A stretch of DNA of 64,000 nucleotides, from NCBI RefSeq assembly GCF_014643915.1, contig NZ_BMKE01000003.1, forward strand, positions 1 through 64,000, written 5' to 3'. Under the pieces are notes generated by a model, which worked only from the letters and a program-made list of their open reading frames with translations, was not told the origin of the DNA and did not search any database. This document shows positions 63,997-64,000 of the stretch, piece after piece. Every line of letters starts with the position of its first letter. The first letter of the stretch is position 1. The DNA is from Oceanisphaera marina. Its GTDB lineage: Bacteria > Pseudomonadota > Gammaproteobacteria > Enterobacterales > Aeromonadaceae. A program made the position numbers and the translations under genes.

Positions 63997-64000
63997 GCGC

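Overview
The window is a stretch of gammaproteobacterial chromosome of moderate GC. It opens with a standard yheO-(ridA)-tusDCB-rpsL-rpsG-fusA-tuf arrangement. Gene content and protein style fit a marine Aeromonadales-like bacterium (Oceanimonas/Oceanisphaera/Zobellella type), but this is inferred from resemblance, not from a search. I see no rRNA, tRNA, prophage, insertion sequence or CRISPR array.

Layout. 0.2-6.8 kb: YheO-type regulator, RidA, the TusBCD sulfur relay and the str operon. The rpsL copy is internally deleted and scrambled (73 codons instead of about 124). 6.9-9.7 kb: small housekeeping genes (phosphatase-like, Bfd, MgsA, SieB-like membrane protein, HbpS/GlcG-like protein). 9.9-18.0 kb: first half of purine catabolism (RutR-like TetR regulator, xdhABC, guaD, FCD-type GntR regulator). 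18.3-25.4 kb: taurine dissimilation (TauX/TauY-like dehydrogenase, TauR, Xsc, Pta, a DUF6506-like protein). 25.8-30.9 kb: NCS1 permease, then a TRAP transporter with a trailing UspA protein, the likely taurine importer. 31.2-36.1 kb: SulP carrier, CobS-like ATPase and CobT-like VWA protein. 36.3-39.1 kb: a degenerate aldehyde dehydrogenase and two DUF3461 paralogues. 39.3-43.5 kb: second half of purine catabolism (NCS2 permease, HIU hydrolase, PuuE allantoinase, OHCU decarboxylase, ureidoglycolate lyase). 43.7-48.7 kb: AI-2E family protein, chemoreceptor, PhoD-like phosphatase. 48.9-54.1 kb: a four-gene operon (split UxaA-type dehydratase, MR/MLE enolase-superfamily enzyme, BCCT transporter) opposite a GntR regulator. 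54.1-57.0 kb: DUF2797 protein and a chemoreceptor. 57.1-64.0 kb: LysR regulator, gabD, APC permease, gabT and an omega-amino-acid:pyruvate aminotransferase.

Working together, the genes make a nitrogen, carbon and sulfonate scavenging region. Purine bases go through urate and allantoin to glyoxylate and urea, although urate oxidase and an allantoate-cleaving enzyme are absent here. Taurine goes to sulfoacetaldehyde, then acetyl phosphate plus sulfite, then acetyl-CoA. GABA and beta-alanine type amines go to succinate or malonate semialdehyde. The least explained parts are the BCCT/MR-MLE/UxaA operon, the CobS-CobT pair without CobN, the aldehyde dehydrogenase that has lost its catalytic residues, the damaged rpsL, and a perfect 40-bp palindrome upstream of puuE. 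Shared operator-like motifs (TTGACT-N5-GTCA and TGTATAC) appear to tie the separated purine loci together.
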